Assembly (NCBI GenBank): GCA_014898415.1
Contig: RCTD01000033.1
Location: 124,001 to 188,000 of the forward strand
DNA length: 64,000 bases
Reading direction: 5' to 3'
DNA from: Stromatinia cepivora
Taxonomy: Eukaryota > Ascomycota > Leotiomycetes > Helotiales > Sclerotiniaceae
Below the pieces are notes generated by a model, which saw only the letters and a list, made by a program, of their open reading frames with translations, was not told where the DNA came from and searched no databases. Positions 21,289-32,618 of the stretch are shown here, piece after piece. How positions within the stretch are numbered: position 1 is the stretch's first letter; every line of letters starts with the position of its first letter. Position numbers and translations under genes: made by a program.

Positions 21289-23610
21289 TCAGTTCTTGTC
21301 CGGGCCATACAAAGTACCATTTCGCAGATCCTCCTCAACCCGCTGAATATCGGCCTCGGTAATAAGCCTATACGAACCATCGAGAGAGGGCTCGTCGCGA
21401 TACACGCAATAAACTTGAGGATAAAAGATAAAATTTTGGCAGAGAAAAAGGACGAGATTCGAGTTTGGAACTAGTGGCTCTTCCTATTGTCTAGGCATAT
21501 TCATAGAGAACTTTCTATCCTCTATGAAAGTTTCGTCGACTTGTGAGATGTACCGACCTGTACTAGTGGTCTCGTGACGTGGTCGACCAACTTCACATAG
21601 AAAGTTGGGATCGAGATTTGAGAACTTGGGCAGAGTCGTAGTAGTTATGTTTAGTGAAAGATTGTCATGCTGGCCTTTGTGTATAATCTTAAATTGTGTG
21701 TCTTTACAATAAACAATTATGTGTCCTCCGAGTTTATTTTGTACGTTCGTGCCTTGACTGGTGACATATGAAGTGAGATCAATCCCTGAGTCAACGACCA
21801 TTTTTTACCATCGTTGAAAAACAGCAATAGTTATTTCAATACTCCAACGGTAGGATTTGATGATTTTTCAACAGCGTGCATGTATATGTCAACGATATCA
21901 TACGGACCCGAGTGCCAATTCTCACGGGTAGTTGGATTAAGTCTTGGGGATATTTGCTTTAAGATCTGAATGAGTTTGTACTCCGCAAGGTTTGCACTCT
22001 CAAAGAGGTAAGATCCGTGAAACCATTGAATGTACATTGACTCCAACCAAGAGCTGAAAATAAACCCTATTGATAGATACCAGAAAGGGTATTGCCAATG
22101 TCGTGGCACCGAATTCCCATATTGAAATAACTCAGTAGTAAATCGGGGTAGCAAAAAGTCGACGAGTTCGGTGTCTTTCGCGTGCGTGATACCCCGCATT
22201 GTTCTTTTTAGCAAATTCTCTCCGATTGATGCGTGCGGTCGAACCTGGTATATATATCGCCACGCACTAATGGTATTGCAAATATCAAAGGTTTCGCCGG
22301 TTAATGATCCATCTAGGGGCCAAGGGTCATAACCACCAGCTTCACATAGCAAGTTGAAGGATTCCGATCGATCCTGTTCCACTGCATCGACTATAGGTAA
22401 GCTATGATATGTAAGTATAATTCACTTTCTGGGTATGCTATACCGACTTCCCATGGTTGTTCTGTAGATTTACGTCAGCCTCAAGGTTAAGAAGCATTTG
22501 GCAAAGTTCCGGCTTGGGACATGCCGCAGCTCTCTGTAAAATAATAAGTAATTTCTACGAAAGTCGCGGATGTTTTTGAACGCTTACATGTAGAAGAGAG
22601 TCCCCATATTCATCCACATCATAAATGGATGCTTCACCACGATCAAGCAACCTTTTCACTGCTCCTGCGTCGCCATTCCAACAGAGTATAAAAATCTCTG
22701 AATCGTATGGTTGTTGTCGAATCACATCAAGCCTGTAATTATCAAAAGTGTTTGTTGTCATTACTCTAAAACCTTTCCGGCAGGTTGTGAATCCTATGAG
22801 GAACTCAACTAGGTAAGCTTTAGTAGTTGTCGAGTTATTTGCATCATCCGTGGAATCGTTATCATCATATCGGTAAGTGGTAGAAGTAGTTCTGAAACTG
22901 AAAGTGCCGAGGAAGAAGTTCGTCCTGTATTGCTCGATAGACTTAAAAATGCTGTTCGTGTAAGTTGTCCCGTGCCTGGGAGAAACAGGGCGATTCTGCA
23001 TGAGTTGCAGCGAGGATTGATGTGTAATCTGATGGGATGAGCTTGTGGTGGTGGTAGCTATCGAGCTGATCTTCGTGTCCAGGATATCGAGCTTGCTATT
23101 GACTTGAATTATGGAAGATCTGTAACCCAATGAGTCAATCAAATGCCCGATCTACTAGCAAGGTTTCCATTACTGATTTCTGCTTGCCTGCAGCAAGGCC
23201 ATGATACTTTTTATGCTCTCCAGATTGTCCTTGAACTTTTCTATTTTGCTAGCTTTTAGAGTCACTTGGACTTTTCTCCACTGTGTACCGAAATTGCCAT
23301 TAGTTCGCGATAGTTTTCACGTCAATTCTGAGATAAACATTGAAAGCTGATAAACATCGTCCTTTGCTAGATCCAAAGCCTCCTTGATCATATTTTGAAA
23401 ATTTGTAGGTACGCTACCTGCTTCATATTCAACTCGAATCGCATGAAAAACGTTAGCCACAAGCCTCAGCTCTCTAGACGGTCGACAAATATCCGAAGGA
23501 GCATCTTGGATAGCCTCCCAGAATTCAGCCGCTTTCCTAAGTGCATCCCCGAGCTGGACAGCCAAAGTTGCGATACCGATGATACTTGCTGTGAAACCGA
23601 CAGGATCCAT
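21289..23610 (-). pseudogene. HeLo-like N-terminal/ankyrin-repeat protein gene with several disabling mutations
   Basis: The N-terminus (from 23610) starts MDPVGFTASIIGIATLAVQL, typical of the fungal HeLo-like/STAND N-terminal domain. Homology continues through WRKVQVTLKASKIEKFKDNL, but a TGA at 23317-23319 interrupts it. A 54-bp intron (23120-23173) and a 53-bp intron (22534-22586) join in phase. Ankyrin-type segments follow (DSEIFILCWNGDAGAVKRLL; GDSLLH; PELCQMLLNLEADVN; SESFNLLCEAGG). The next junction (about 22402-22447) fits only with a weak donor. After 21840 the frame shifts, then passes TAA (21805-21807) and TAG (21484-21486) before a plausible end, VYRDEPSLDGSYRLITEADI and a stop at 21289. 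There is no NACHT motif. Alternatively the first TGA could lie in a 38-bp intron, but its phase does not fit. Confidence 0.65.
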
Positions 23611-23848
23611 GCTGAAGTACGATGTCAGTTGGAATACTCGCCTGAAAGCAATGAACGGTAGATAAATAGTGTTTTGTTTACATAGAAGGAGTCATTCGAG
23701 ATAAATGTAAATTTGTAGTGGTGTGCTGAGTTCAGCACGAAACCAGATAGCCCCCACGCTACCATTGCACCAATCATCAGAGGGAGACACTCCTGTAAGG
23801 TAACATCTGCAGCATAATTAAGCCTATTATACTACAGTAAAATGGATA

Positions 23849-25508
23849 TCATCTGGTGCCTTTTAACTCTGCCTCGACTTCCTCTACAACAATCGCCCTG
23901 ACCTCTTCCCAAGAAGTGCTGGGTACAACTCTGACTCGCTTTTCCTTGTCTTCCAAACCGACAAATTCTTTTGGGAGTACGGTATCAAAACTAAAACTCT
24001 TTTCATCCTTTAATGCAAGATCAACGGCATTTGCAAACTTAGCAGGATGTGCTGTTGCAAGGGAAATATGATATGCGTCTGGCGAACGGGAAATGGATCG
24101 TAATGAAGCAGCTACACCAATGGCCGAATGTGGATCCAAGACATATGAACCATTAGTATAGAAATCCTTAATTGTGTCGATGGTTTGCTTGTCGCTGACT
24201 CTCTCGCTTTCGAAATCTCTGTTCGCAGCCTTGAGGATTTCGGCATGTACATTGAATCCACCCTGCATTTTCAATTGTTTGAGCCAGACTTCGACTTCCT
24301 GACCGGCTTGCTTTTTGTTCCATTCATCATCCATACCAGCGGCAGATGCGAATTCGTAGGCCAAAAACCATAGTAATCGCTCAAAGTTACTCGAGACAAG
24401 AATGTCCATGGCTGGGCTAAGCGTCTCCTTGACTCCATCTTCATGTGCTTTTACTCCGTCCTCAGCAAGACCACCTTCAGCTTCGACGCCGTGAACCGCC
24501 TTCTTCTCGTAGTGTCCTGTCTTCCAGAAGCGGTATAAGATATCATTCTCGTTCGTCGCAATGACAAGCTTTTCAGCTGGTAGACCCATGCGCTTTGCGA
24601 AATATCCTGCCAGAATATCACCAAAGTTACCAGTAGGAACAATGAATCGGACTTTTTTTTCGGGTTTATATGCAGGCGACTTTTGAAGAGAGAAGTATGC
24701 ATGGAAGTAATATGTGGTTTGTGCCAAAATTCTTGCCCAATTGATAGAATTGACAGCTCCTAGGTTCATCGTCTCATTGATCTGCGGATCCGCAAATAAG
24801 GCTTTGACAGTGTCCTGAGCACCATTAGACATGTGAAGTATAAAGAGATGTATGACTCACCTGGCAATCATCAAAAGTGCCTTCAACTGCCAAATTGTGT
24901 ACATTGGCATCCAAGACTGTTGTCATTTGAGCCTCTTGTACGGGACTTACTCTACCCTTTGGGTGTAAAATGAAGACGGAAACATCCTTCTTGCCTCGCA
25001 AACCGTAGATAGCAGCAGATCCAGTATCACCACTTGTAGCCCCAACCACTGTAAGATGATGTCTATCTTTTCCCTCCTTGCCTTTATTCCGTCTAACGAG
25101 AAAATATTCGAAAAGATTTCCGAGTAATTGTAATGCGACATCTTTAAATGCAAACGTAGGGCCGTGAAACAATTCCAGTAGATACAAATTATCTTTCTTG
25201 TTGAGAGGAACAAGGGGTGTAGTTTCCGGGGCGCGAAATGTAGAGTAACTTCGATTTATGATATGTTTCAAGTCTGAGGGTGGTATTTCGGAAGGAGAGA
25301 TGTAAAGGGAAAGGATTTCGAATGCGAGGTCAGAGAATGACAAGTCCTTCCATTTTGACTCCCAATTATCTGGTAGTGATGGGATTTGTTCAGGAATGAA
25401 TAGTCCTCCATCAGCAGCGAGACCTTTTAGGACGACATCTTCGAAGGACAATCCGTAGTCGCCTCCTCTAGTAGATAAATACCTTTGTGAAGGAGTATGA
25501 TCAGTCAT
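23849..25508 (-). CDS. THR4: Threonine synthase
   Basis: PLP-dependent enzyme converting O-phosphohomoserine to threonine and phosphate, the last step of threonine synthesis, in the cytosol. Two exons, 24861-25508 and 23849-24814, with a 46-bp intron (GTGAGT..CAG); the protein is 537 aa, close to yeast Thr4 (about 514). The N-terminal domain is YLSTRGG. The PLP lysine is Lys122 in HGPTFAFKD, the GATSGDTG motif is at 156-163, and the phosphate-binding GNFGD is near 278-282 with NENDIL after it. The intron joins DDCQ to DTVKALF, a conserved stretch. I chose the ATG at 25508 because MTDHTPSQRYLSTRGG matches the family start; an upstream in-frame ATG at 25604 would add a hydrophobic leader not expected for this enzyme. 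The gene is divergent from the methyltransferase at 26016. Confidence 0.95.
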
Positions 25509-26015
25509 GATGGATAAGTTGTATGGAAAATGAATGTGAATAGCTTCAATTGAGACAAATATTGACTCAAAGATGATGACAACGAAATAAATTCTTAACA
25601 TCACCGGCCTCCGCCCCGCTATTTAGCGTCCGCAGCCCCGCCAAATTTATCTGCCCAGCGGAAGTCTTTCAACCATTTAGTCAGTATCGATATAGAATTT
25701 CTCTTCCTAACGACATATCAAACAACTTTCGATGCCAATTGAAGGGATCCTTCATGACACAATCAAATCTAATAATGGGGTTGACGTTTGATGGAAGAAC
25801 TCAACTCCAGCGCGTTACATTGCAAAGCGATGATATATTGCACCGGGGACCTGGGGAAGAGGTTACTTTTCTCTTTAACAGCCTATTTATCAGGTAAGTT
25901 GAATGTTGCGTGATTGATGCGTGTCCACAAGTAATTATACTTGTCGTTCGAAACAAAATTATCAAAAACAATCCACATTGCTTGAAATTTTCCTCCTCGC
26001 ACATTCCTCCCCATC
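25509..26015. promoter_or_regulatory. Shared divergent promoter region of threonine synthase and methyltransferase
   Basis: 507 bp lie between the two start codons, which point away from each other. A GC-rich patch around 25603-25660 (GGCCTCCGCCCCG, GCAGCCCCGCC) stands just upstream of threonine synthase. No Gcn4/CPC1-type TGACTCA was seen in the classical form; no specific operator can be claimed. Confidence 0.4.
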
Positions 26016-26753
26016 ATGGCACAAAACATCTACGACCAAGAGGACTTCTTCAAAGCATATGCTCAACTTCCACGTTCCCTTCATGGCTTGGAAAAGGCTC
26101 CTGAATTTCAAGTACTTCGCTCTTGGATACCAACCCTTGAAGGATCAAATTTCCTAGATCTTGGATGTGGGTTTGGTTGGATGTCTAGATGGGCGCGAGA
26201 GAATGGTTCGAAAGTCATTCAGGGTGTAGATGTGTCTGAGAATATGCTATCTCGAGCAAAAGAATACCCAGAAGACGCTGCTATTAATTATTGCAAAGCC
26301 GACCTGGAAACCTTACAACTACCTCCAAATATGTTTCACGTTGCTTACAGCTCTCTGGTTCTACATTACATCGAGAATCTACCAGCTCTCGTCGCCCAAG
26401 TTTACAAATCACTGAAGCCTGGAGGAATATTTATCTTTTCTGTCGAACATCCTATCTGGACTGCTCCGCGAAACCCTGACTGGATCAAAGATGCGGAAGG
26501 TCATGAGGTTTGGCCATTAGATGGTTATTTATTTGAGGGTCCTCGGACGACAAACTGGTTGGCAGAAGGTGTAGTTAAACAACACCGTTCGATTGCTACG
26601 TATATCATGATGCTTCTCGATGCTGGGTTCACTCTATCAGCAATTGATGAGTGGGGACCGACGCCAGAGCAGCTACAGGAATATCCAGACTTGGCTAGAG
26701 CAAGGCATCGCCCTCCGTTTCTACTTGTAAAAGCTACAAAGCTGGTCAATTAG
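26016..26753 (+). CDS. Class I SAM-dependent methyltransferase
   Basis: Single exon, 245 aa, intact. Motif I is FLDLGCGFGW (residues 46-55) and the acidic residue that binds the SAM ribose is Asp72 in GVDVSENML. Post-motif KADLETLQLP is near residue 94, and YKSLKPGGIFIFSVEHPI (about 127-144) is the strand/turn typical of Methyltransf_11/25 members. The family includes methylases of small molecules such as quinones and lipids; the substrate cannot be read from the sequence. The start ATG has a good context (ATCATGGC) and is the first in frame after the divergent promoter. The C-terminus ends shortly after ARHRPPFLLVKA, like many bacterial and fungal relatives of about 240-250 aa. Confidence 0.88.
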   Translation: MAQNIYDQEDFFKAYAQLPRSLHGLEKAPEFQVLRSWIPTLEGSNFLDLGCGFGWMSRWARENGSKVIQGVDVSENMLSRAKEYPEDAAINYCKADLETLQLPPNMFHVAYSSLVLHYIENLPALVAQVYKSLKPGGIFIFSVEHPIWTAPRNPDWIKDAEGHEVWPLDGYLFEGPRTTNWLAEGVVKQHRSIATYIMMLLDAGFTLSAIDEWGPTPEQLQEYPDLARARHRPPFLLVKATKLVN

Positions 26754-26812
26754 AGCATTTGAACGATCACAATTCGGAGAAAATAGGTCGAAAGTGCTTA
26801 TGTGGAGTTGCA

Positions 26813-27737
26813 ATGAGGGGCATCGTTCTAGGGCTGGCGGTTACAGGGGCATTCAGCTGTATGTAAGCACTAAGTAGCTGTCGCATTCTAAGCTAATTCA
26901 CCTTTGTTCAATCTCAAAATGCATACAGTACATTGACATGATTTTTTACGACATTCTCCTGGGCTCAATCGGCTCTTACTTGCTGTCGTGATGTTCAATT
27001 CATTTCGCGCAGATTATCATGGCTGGTTAGAATTTAAAGAAAATGCCCTTCCTAGCAATATATTCGGCTACCTACTCGTCCAATACTTTCTACGATATTT
27101 CAAATGTGAACCCTTCGATACGTTTTGCTACGATGATCCTAAAGAGATCGCAAAATGCGGAGCGCTTGGTCAACGAAGCTTTTTGAAAGAATCATTGCAA
27201 ATGAGAGATGGACCCAGACCTGATATGGCGAAATGGGTACCGCATCCCTCCAACCCCTAAAACTAGATACTAACATACCAATAGGTAGTTCCCCATAGAC
27301 AAATCAACCAATTCGGAGGAAAGGACATGCATAAGCTCATCGATCAAACCATTATTGCCCTAGCTGAAACCTATTCCGAACACATAACCCTCACTACATC
27401 TGCCCTCGAAAAACATGGCGACGCCCTGTTGATAGCGGACAAAGTCCCATCGCCTCATCTTCCGGCAAAGAAAACGAAACGAGAAATCGCACATGTTCAT
27501 ACAGAAGGAAAGAATGTGGATTATTCAATGCACGCAGTACTCTCGCCCAAGGATTGCAAAGAAGTAATTGAGGGGGGATGGGGTGAAAAAATGACCTTGG
27601 CTGGCACATTAAAAATGCCTGCAGAATATCTGATGATATATACTCCGAGATCAGAATCAGAATTAAAGGTCGTGAGAAATATCTTGGAAGCTGCAATTGG
27701 TTTTATGACAGGCGCGACGAGACCTATGGAAGAATGA
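26813..27737 (+). CDS. Luciferase-domain (DUF5519-like) protein
   Basis: The C-terminal part (exon 27285-27737) has the family pattern: VVPHRQINQFGG just before it, then EIAHVH, DYSMHAVLSPKDCKEVIE, GWGEK and MIYTPRSESE. The previous exon 27013-27236 (DYHGWLEF ... SNIFGYLLVQY) joins it by a 48-bp GT..AG intron in phase 0. For the start I propose 26813-26858, MRGIVLGLAVTGAFS, a hydrophobic anchor joined by a 154-bp intron whose phase fits. An alternative is a start at the ATG at 26991 without the anchor. The model gives 240 aa. The name luciferase domain is historical and no light reaction is implied; the biochemical role is unknown. It begins about 60 bp after the methyltransferase stop, on the same strand. 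Confidence 0.7.
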
Positions 27738-28458
27738 TGGCATATAAATTCCTAGTGGATAGGCTATTGAGTCAAGAAAGCCATATACTCAATTACAATA
27801 CAGCCTAATCCCAGAATTCTGGTTTATGTCTGTCTATGTCTTGGTGATGGTAAACTAAACTCATTCGACTCTCACCATGTCCAGCGAAGGCAACCCGAGC
27901 GGGTAATTCAATCTTTCATCACGTCAACTCACAATGTTAAGAATAGGCAAGCAGGTATCACATTTAAGGCGCTCAAATACAAATATGTATCAAGGATATC
28001 TATATGATTGCTATTAAATCAACGCCGAATAATTCAGATAAGTGATAATAGCTATCTACTGACTTCCTTTTAACCTAGACTCACTATTAACCCAACCCAT
28101 CCGACCCTTTCCATTTCTTTCCTTCCAGGCTCGCGCCATTCATATATGTACTGTGTATCCTATTCCATTCCGTTCCATCCTGCCCTATTCTTCCATTTGG
28201 TTTCTCTTTCAAATGATTGGGTTGATCCATCCGACCGTTTAACCATCCTACCAATCATTCAACCATCCAACCAAGCCGCTGACCAATGCACACGCTCGCT
28301 GTACAAAAGTATTGGAATGAAGTACAAAAGAGAAAAAAGAGAATACACTATCCCATCCATCCCAACAAACTTTTAATTCCCAGCCATCAAATAATCAATC
28401 GCCCAAATCGCAAAATCCCGAAAACCGAAAGCCGCACAACCAATCAAACGATTACCCC
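27738..28458. other. Intergenic region between convergent genes
   Basis: 721 bp between the ends of two genes that face each other. Pyrimidine-rich, with ATCC/CCAT-rich stretches around 28090-28280. No gene recognised. Confidence 0.5.
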
Positions 28459-29568
28459 TCAAATTTCCAAAGGATAAGGATGATACTTCCCATCATTAGG
28501 AAACAAATCATCATTCGCACTCCCCACACTTCCTCCACTCAATCTCGAGCCCCTCGTTCCCGCTACCCCAACATTAACACTAACCGGTACCTCTCCCCTA
28601 ATATAAGGCACCTCGTCCCGTTCCCTCCTCCCATAGCTACCCCCCATCGTCATCCCCGGATAAACTTGCGGCGCACTGGTATATCCACCCGGCGAAGTCC
28701 CATAACTAACACTTGCCCTCCTTGCTCGTCCCGTATTCGCACTACTTCCAATTGGACTAAGTGGTGTGAAGGGATTTGGTAATTTGGAAGTTGGAGGAGT
28801 TCCCGAGTTACGTTTTTCGCGAGTATGTTCCTCATCCCGATATCGAGAATTCGGACTCATAGGATTAACATCCCGTTCATCATCGCGATAGAGTGGAGAA
28901 GGAGGCGCATCTCTATAACTAGTTCTCCGTTCCCTCGTCTGATGTTGCGCTCTAAGTCTTTCTTCCTCTCTTTTTCTCGCGTCCGAATCCCGTTCTTTTT
29001 CCCGTCTTGTCATAGGTGGTGTATTTCTCTCCATTGTTGCTGGATTCCTTTCACTTCTCTCTTTCTTCTCCGGCGTGATTTTAATATCAGATCCTCGAAC
29101 TCGTATCCCGTCACTATCTTTCCCATCTCGTGCATCTTTGGCTCTACTTTTTTCCTTTTTTAACTCCTCAATCGTGCGGAGAAATTCTTCGCGTTCACGA
29201 CGGAGTTCGCGTTTCTCGCGGTTACTCTCTGCTAATGCGTCTTCGAGGTTGCGGTTCTTTGATTCGAGGGTTTGTACTCGGTCTTTGAGTGTATTGAGTG
29301 CTTCGTTTAAGGCTCGAACATTTTGTCTCTGCTCAGAGCGTTCGGCGTCCGTGTAGAATGATGTTGAGTTTACTTGTGCAGTAACTGAATTGGAAGAGGA
29401 TGAACCGACGCCTGAATCGGAGGGATGACGTTGGTGAGAGAAAGATGGACGACGGGTAGAAGAGGCCGGTTTGGATGATGTAGGTGGTGTAGATGATGGA
29501 CCACCGTGAACGGAAGATCCTTTGGTAGAAGATGTGTAATGAACTTTCTTGACCGGTTTTGAAGACAT
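28459..29568 (-). CDS. Serine-rich coiled-coil protein of unknown function
   Basis: Intronless, 369 aa from the ATG at 29568 (MSSKPVKKVHYTSS); an upstream in-frame ATG at 29607 would add 13 residues of leader-like sequence and seems less likely. The first 80 residues are Ser/Thr/Pro-rich. A strong heptad coiled coil covers about residues 85-155 (LNEALNTLKDRVQTLESKNR, then NREKRELRREREEFL). A charged Arg/Glu/Asp-rich region follows, then Ser-Pro rich sequence with YGTSPGGYTSAP and a short hydrophobic end. It is conserved in style with many filamentous-fungal proteins that have no assigned function. A second, shorter coiled-coil gene of similar plan is at 32619-33275. Confidence 0.75.
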   Translation of the reverse strand: MSSKPVKKVHYTSSTKGSSVHGGPSSTPPTSSKPASSTRRPSFSHQRHPSDSGVGSSSSNSVTAQVNSTSFYTDAERSEQRQNVRALNEALNTLKDRVQTLESKNRNLEDALAESNREKRELRREREEFLRTIEELKKEKSRAKDARDGKDSDGIRVRGSDIKITPEKKERSERNPATMERNTPPMTRREKERDSDARKREEERLRAQHQTRERRTSYRDAPPSPLYRDDERDVNPMSPNSRYRDEEHTREKRNSGTPPTSKLPNPFTPLSPIGSSANTGRARRASVSYGTSPGGYTSAPQVYPGMTMGGSYGRRERDEVPYIRGEVPVSVNVGVAGTRGSRLSGGSVGSANDDLFPNDGKYHPYPLEI

Positions 29569-32500
29569 CGTGAAGTATGTTGTGTACTTAGGTACGTTAT
29601 GTACCACAGTAACAGTTTGTGTAACCTCAATATATACTCCGAATCAAAACAATCAACTCGTACCAATCGTACGTTGTGTTTTCCGATCTGACAATCTCAG
29701 AATATGATGTGATTGATAAATGAGAGCGGGCAGGAAAATAATTGGATGACAGATTTGAATATCGATGCAGTGAGAACTAATCTATTCGCTTTGGCTGATA
29801 CGAAGTAAATGGATAAATATTACCGATTCGACAATTATTCTTTGCAGATAAAATAGATCAGAGACCGAGAAATCGAATCAAATAAATATAAGGCTGAAGA
29901 AGAAAACCTTCATTCCTCACCGGAAATTTAAGAGATATATAGGAGAAAATTCCCCAAGCCATCTCCATAGCCAGATCACCAAATGCCATAGCCATAACCT
30001 ACCTAACCATCAACTGAACACAAGAAGGATCAATAAACATATGACTCTTCTCATAATTCCGGTGTCTAGTTTGTCTACTAGTATACCTGCCTACGAACAT
30101 CCGGGTTTCAAAAGGAAAAAGTAGCTTTTCTGCCTTGACTCGATTCGATCTCCCAATCACAGCCTCAACATACCGGGGTGTCAACACACACCCAAGTTAT
30201 TCCTTTGCTTTTGCGGCTCGTAGGACTAATTACTTTTCACCGGGATAGAAAAGAACATTTGCCAAATGATCTCACCGAGGAGTATCCTAGTTGCTCATCC
30301 CGCCGTGCATATTTTTTTTTTTGGCGTGGATGATGTGGATAGGGTGGTTGTCCTGAATTTTGTTTATTCCTTCTTGTGAGATCTTGCACTTCTAAGCATG
30401 TAAATTATTCACTGGTACTGGTACCCATTTGCCATTTCCGTCTTCTCTCATCCAATCCCCCACATGAATAGCATCTCAAACGAAATTATTTTTCTCGCCC
30501 CCAAACTTACTGTATTTCAGGGATATCTCATACTCATAATATTCGTAAACCCATCAAATGATGACTCAATCTCAAACCCCTTTCTACAAGAAACCTCAGC
30601 TAACCTCTCATGGCTTTCCTCACTTTCCACTCATCTAATTGGTCAACAAAACATTAAGAAATAAAGCCCTTGTTCTTAACCCCAGAAAAAAGGGGCAGTG
30701 TTAGTCTAGGTGTTTCTGTAGCCTTATCTACATTACTTTTCCGAGTTTTTCCTCCTCGGGATCCTGATTTCGGATTCAGCATCAAAACGCCAGGGCAGAC
30801 CGCAATTAAGGGTGGTTATGGATTAATTAGGCTGTGCATATTTCATACGTGATTTCATGATTTCTGCGATTGTTAATCATTGATTAGATTTTCTAAGCAG
30901 ATGTTATTGGTCGTTGAGATTATTGTAGGCTGGAGAATGCCTAATTCGACAAAGGTTGGAGGGACTGGTCTAGAGTGGGGTGTTGTTCGATGTGGTGACG
31001 TTACTGTGATCGGTTTTGAGTTGGAGTGGTTTTACTTTTAAACCGCAGGGGGTGGTAATTCTCCCATAGTGGTCGACATGGAGATGGAGATAGAGATGGC
31101 GATAGCGATGGCGATGGGGATATGATATTCCAAATGGGTCGAAGAAAAAGAAAGTTGGGGTGATATACGAATTAGACAATAGTGCGCACGGTAATGTGAT
31201 GCGGGGTGACTACATGAAGGGGTAAAAAATCTCGATTGAACAATCCATTGTTTTTTGTTTGAACTTTGTACATACAAACGCACTCTCAACGAATACGAAT
31301 ACTCACTTCACTCCTTCTTTCATCTTTGCTAGTAATATCTACTCAATCTCCATAATCACTCATCCTATCCTTCGGCCCCGCATTTAACCTTATTTCACGG
31401 AACTCTGCATGAAAATCCACGCACCACAAAACAAAAACAAAAAGATTATGACTCCCTTTTCCCTTTTGCAAGCAGGTATGCAGAGTCCTGCCTATTCTTC
31501 ACGTGTCAACAATTTTAAGTGTGGCTATGAAAGGCAAAACTGCCGAGATGCAGGTTTGACGTCAAACTTGCATTTCGTTTATCACACTGCCATTTTGCTG
31601 CATTTTTATCGAAGGATCAATTGGAGAAATAATTGTATGCATACAGATATTTGTTTGTTTGTACTCGGCGTAGTATTCATTCCCCAGAAAAACGGTTATT
31701 GTAAATTTGGCATGAAAAATCGAAATTAGTTCTTTTAAATTTTCACTTTACGATTTCCTATTTCGTTTTACATGTATCCATCCATCTTTTGGCATTTTAA
31801 AGCACCTCGACTATCTGTCAACGCCGCGGATGTGCACATACCCGAAGGCAGCGCCATGCAACCACTCACGTGAGCTCAATGACCTCTCATGCCTCCGTTT
31901 CTGCTACTCTTTTCGGCTACTCTTTTCAAGGCTAGCCAGGCAACCATCTTCTTTTGTTTCAAATGAGAGTACATATATGTATATGTACAAATAGATCAGA
32001 AGAAGAATTAGCATTACAAATGATACCCGGTTTCCTGTAGAGGCGACCATTTCCTGCTTCCTGATCTTGATCACGGGGTTGTGCATGTATGGATGAATAA
32101 ACGATGCCGATGATTGGATATTTGCTCTGCTCTATCCTGGAAGTAGCCATTCCATTTTCCGGGGAACTAAAGTACAGGAAAATCCAAGCAGAAGCAGTCC
32201 GTGCAGCATTGCAGCTGCAACTGCAAAAATCCCACTATGAAGAAATAAACTAAATTACAAACAGCTATAAACAGACTAGAGTTAAGCAACATATGTGGAA
32301 AATTGAATGTGCGAAAAGTGTCTTGTGAAGTTCATCCCCCTTGCTTTTATTATTATTTTCTAATGATGGTTAGCGCGTGATGCAGAGTGGCTTCTTGTAC
32401 GTACATTTTGTTTTGCCGTCTCAGAAAGTTTCGTGTCTCTCTTTTTTGTTGCTATATCCAAGTTGTTGAATGAAGTGATATGAAACTGTCGTCGTGCAAC

Positions 32501-32618
32501 TCTTCTCGTTTTTGTATACCGTTGATTCGAGAACATCGTCGTCATTTCGATTGTGAATCTGAATCCAAAGATGTGAAAAACCAATCACAATGACGTATTC
32601 ACTCAAGCCATCCACCTT
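29569..32618. other. Long intergenic region, no gene recognised
   Basis: 3 kb with normal composition and only short, unsupported ORFs (for example plus 31409-31729, 106 codons, with no recognisable pattern). A GA-rich hexanucleotide repeat is at 31077-31122. It should hold the promoter of the coiled-coil gene at 28459-29568. Confidence 0.5.
31077..31122. repeat. Imperfect hexanucleotide repeat (ATGGAG/ATGGCG type)
   Basis: Successive six-base units ATGGAG, ATGGAG, ATAGAG, ATGGCG, ATAGCG, ATGGCG, ATGGGG. The array is short and purine-rich, with no coding context recognised. Confidence 0.7.

Noticed and set aside
23281..23318. A 38-bp intron removing the TGA in the HeLo-like/ankyrin gene
   Set aside because: GTGAAA..CACAG is present, but the phase leads to a TGA soon after; reading through instead keeps homology-like sequence, so a premature stop fits better.
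28480..29356. Plus-strand ORFs opposite the coiled-coil gene
   Set aside because: Mirror frames of a charged, Ser/Arg-rich gene; no motif and no continuous frame.
31409..31729. 106-codon plus ORF as a gene
   Set aside because: No recognisable pattern and no intron or neighbour support; composition like intergenic DNA.
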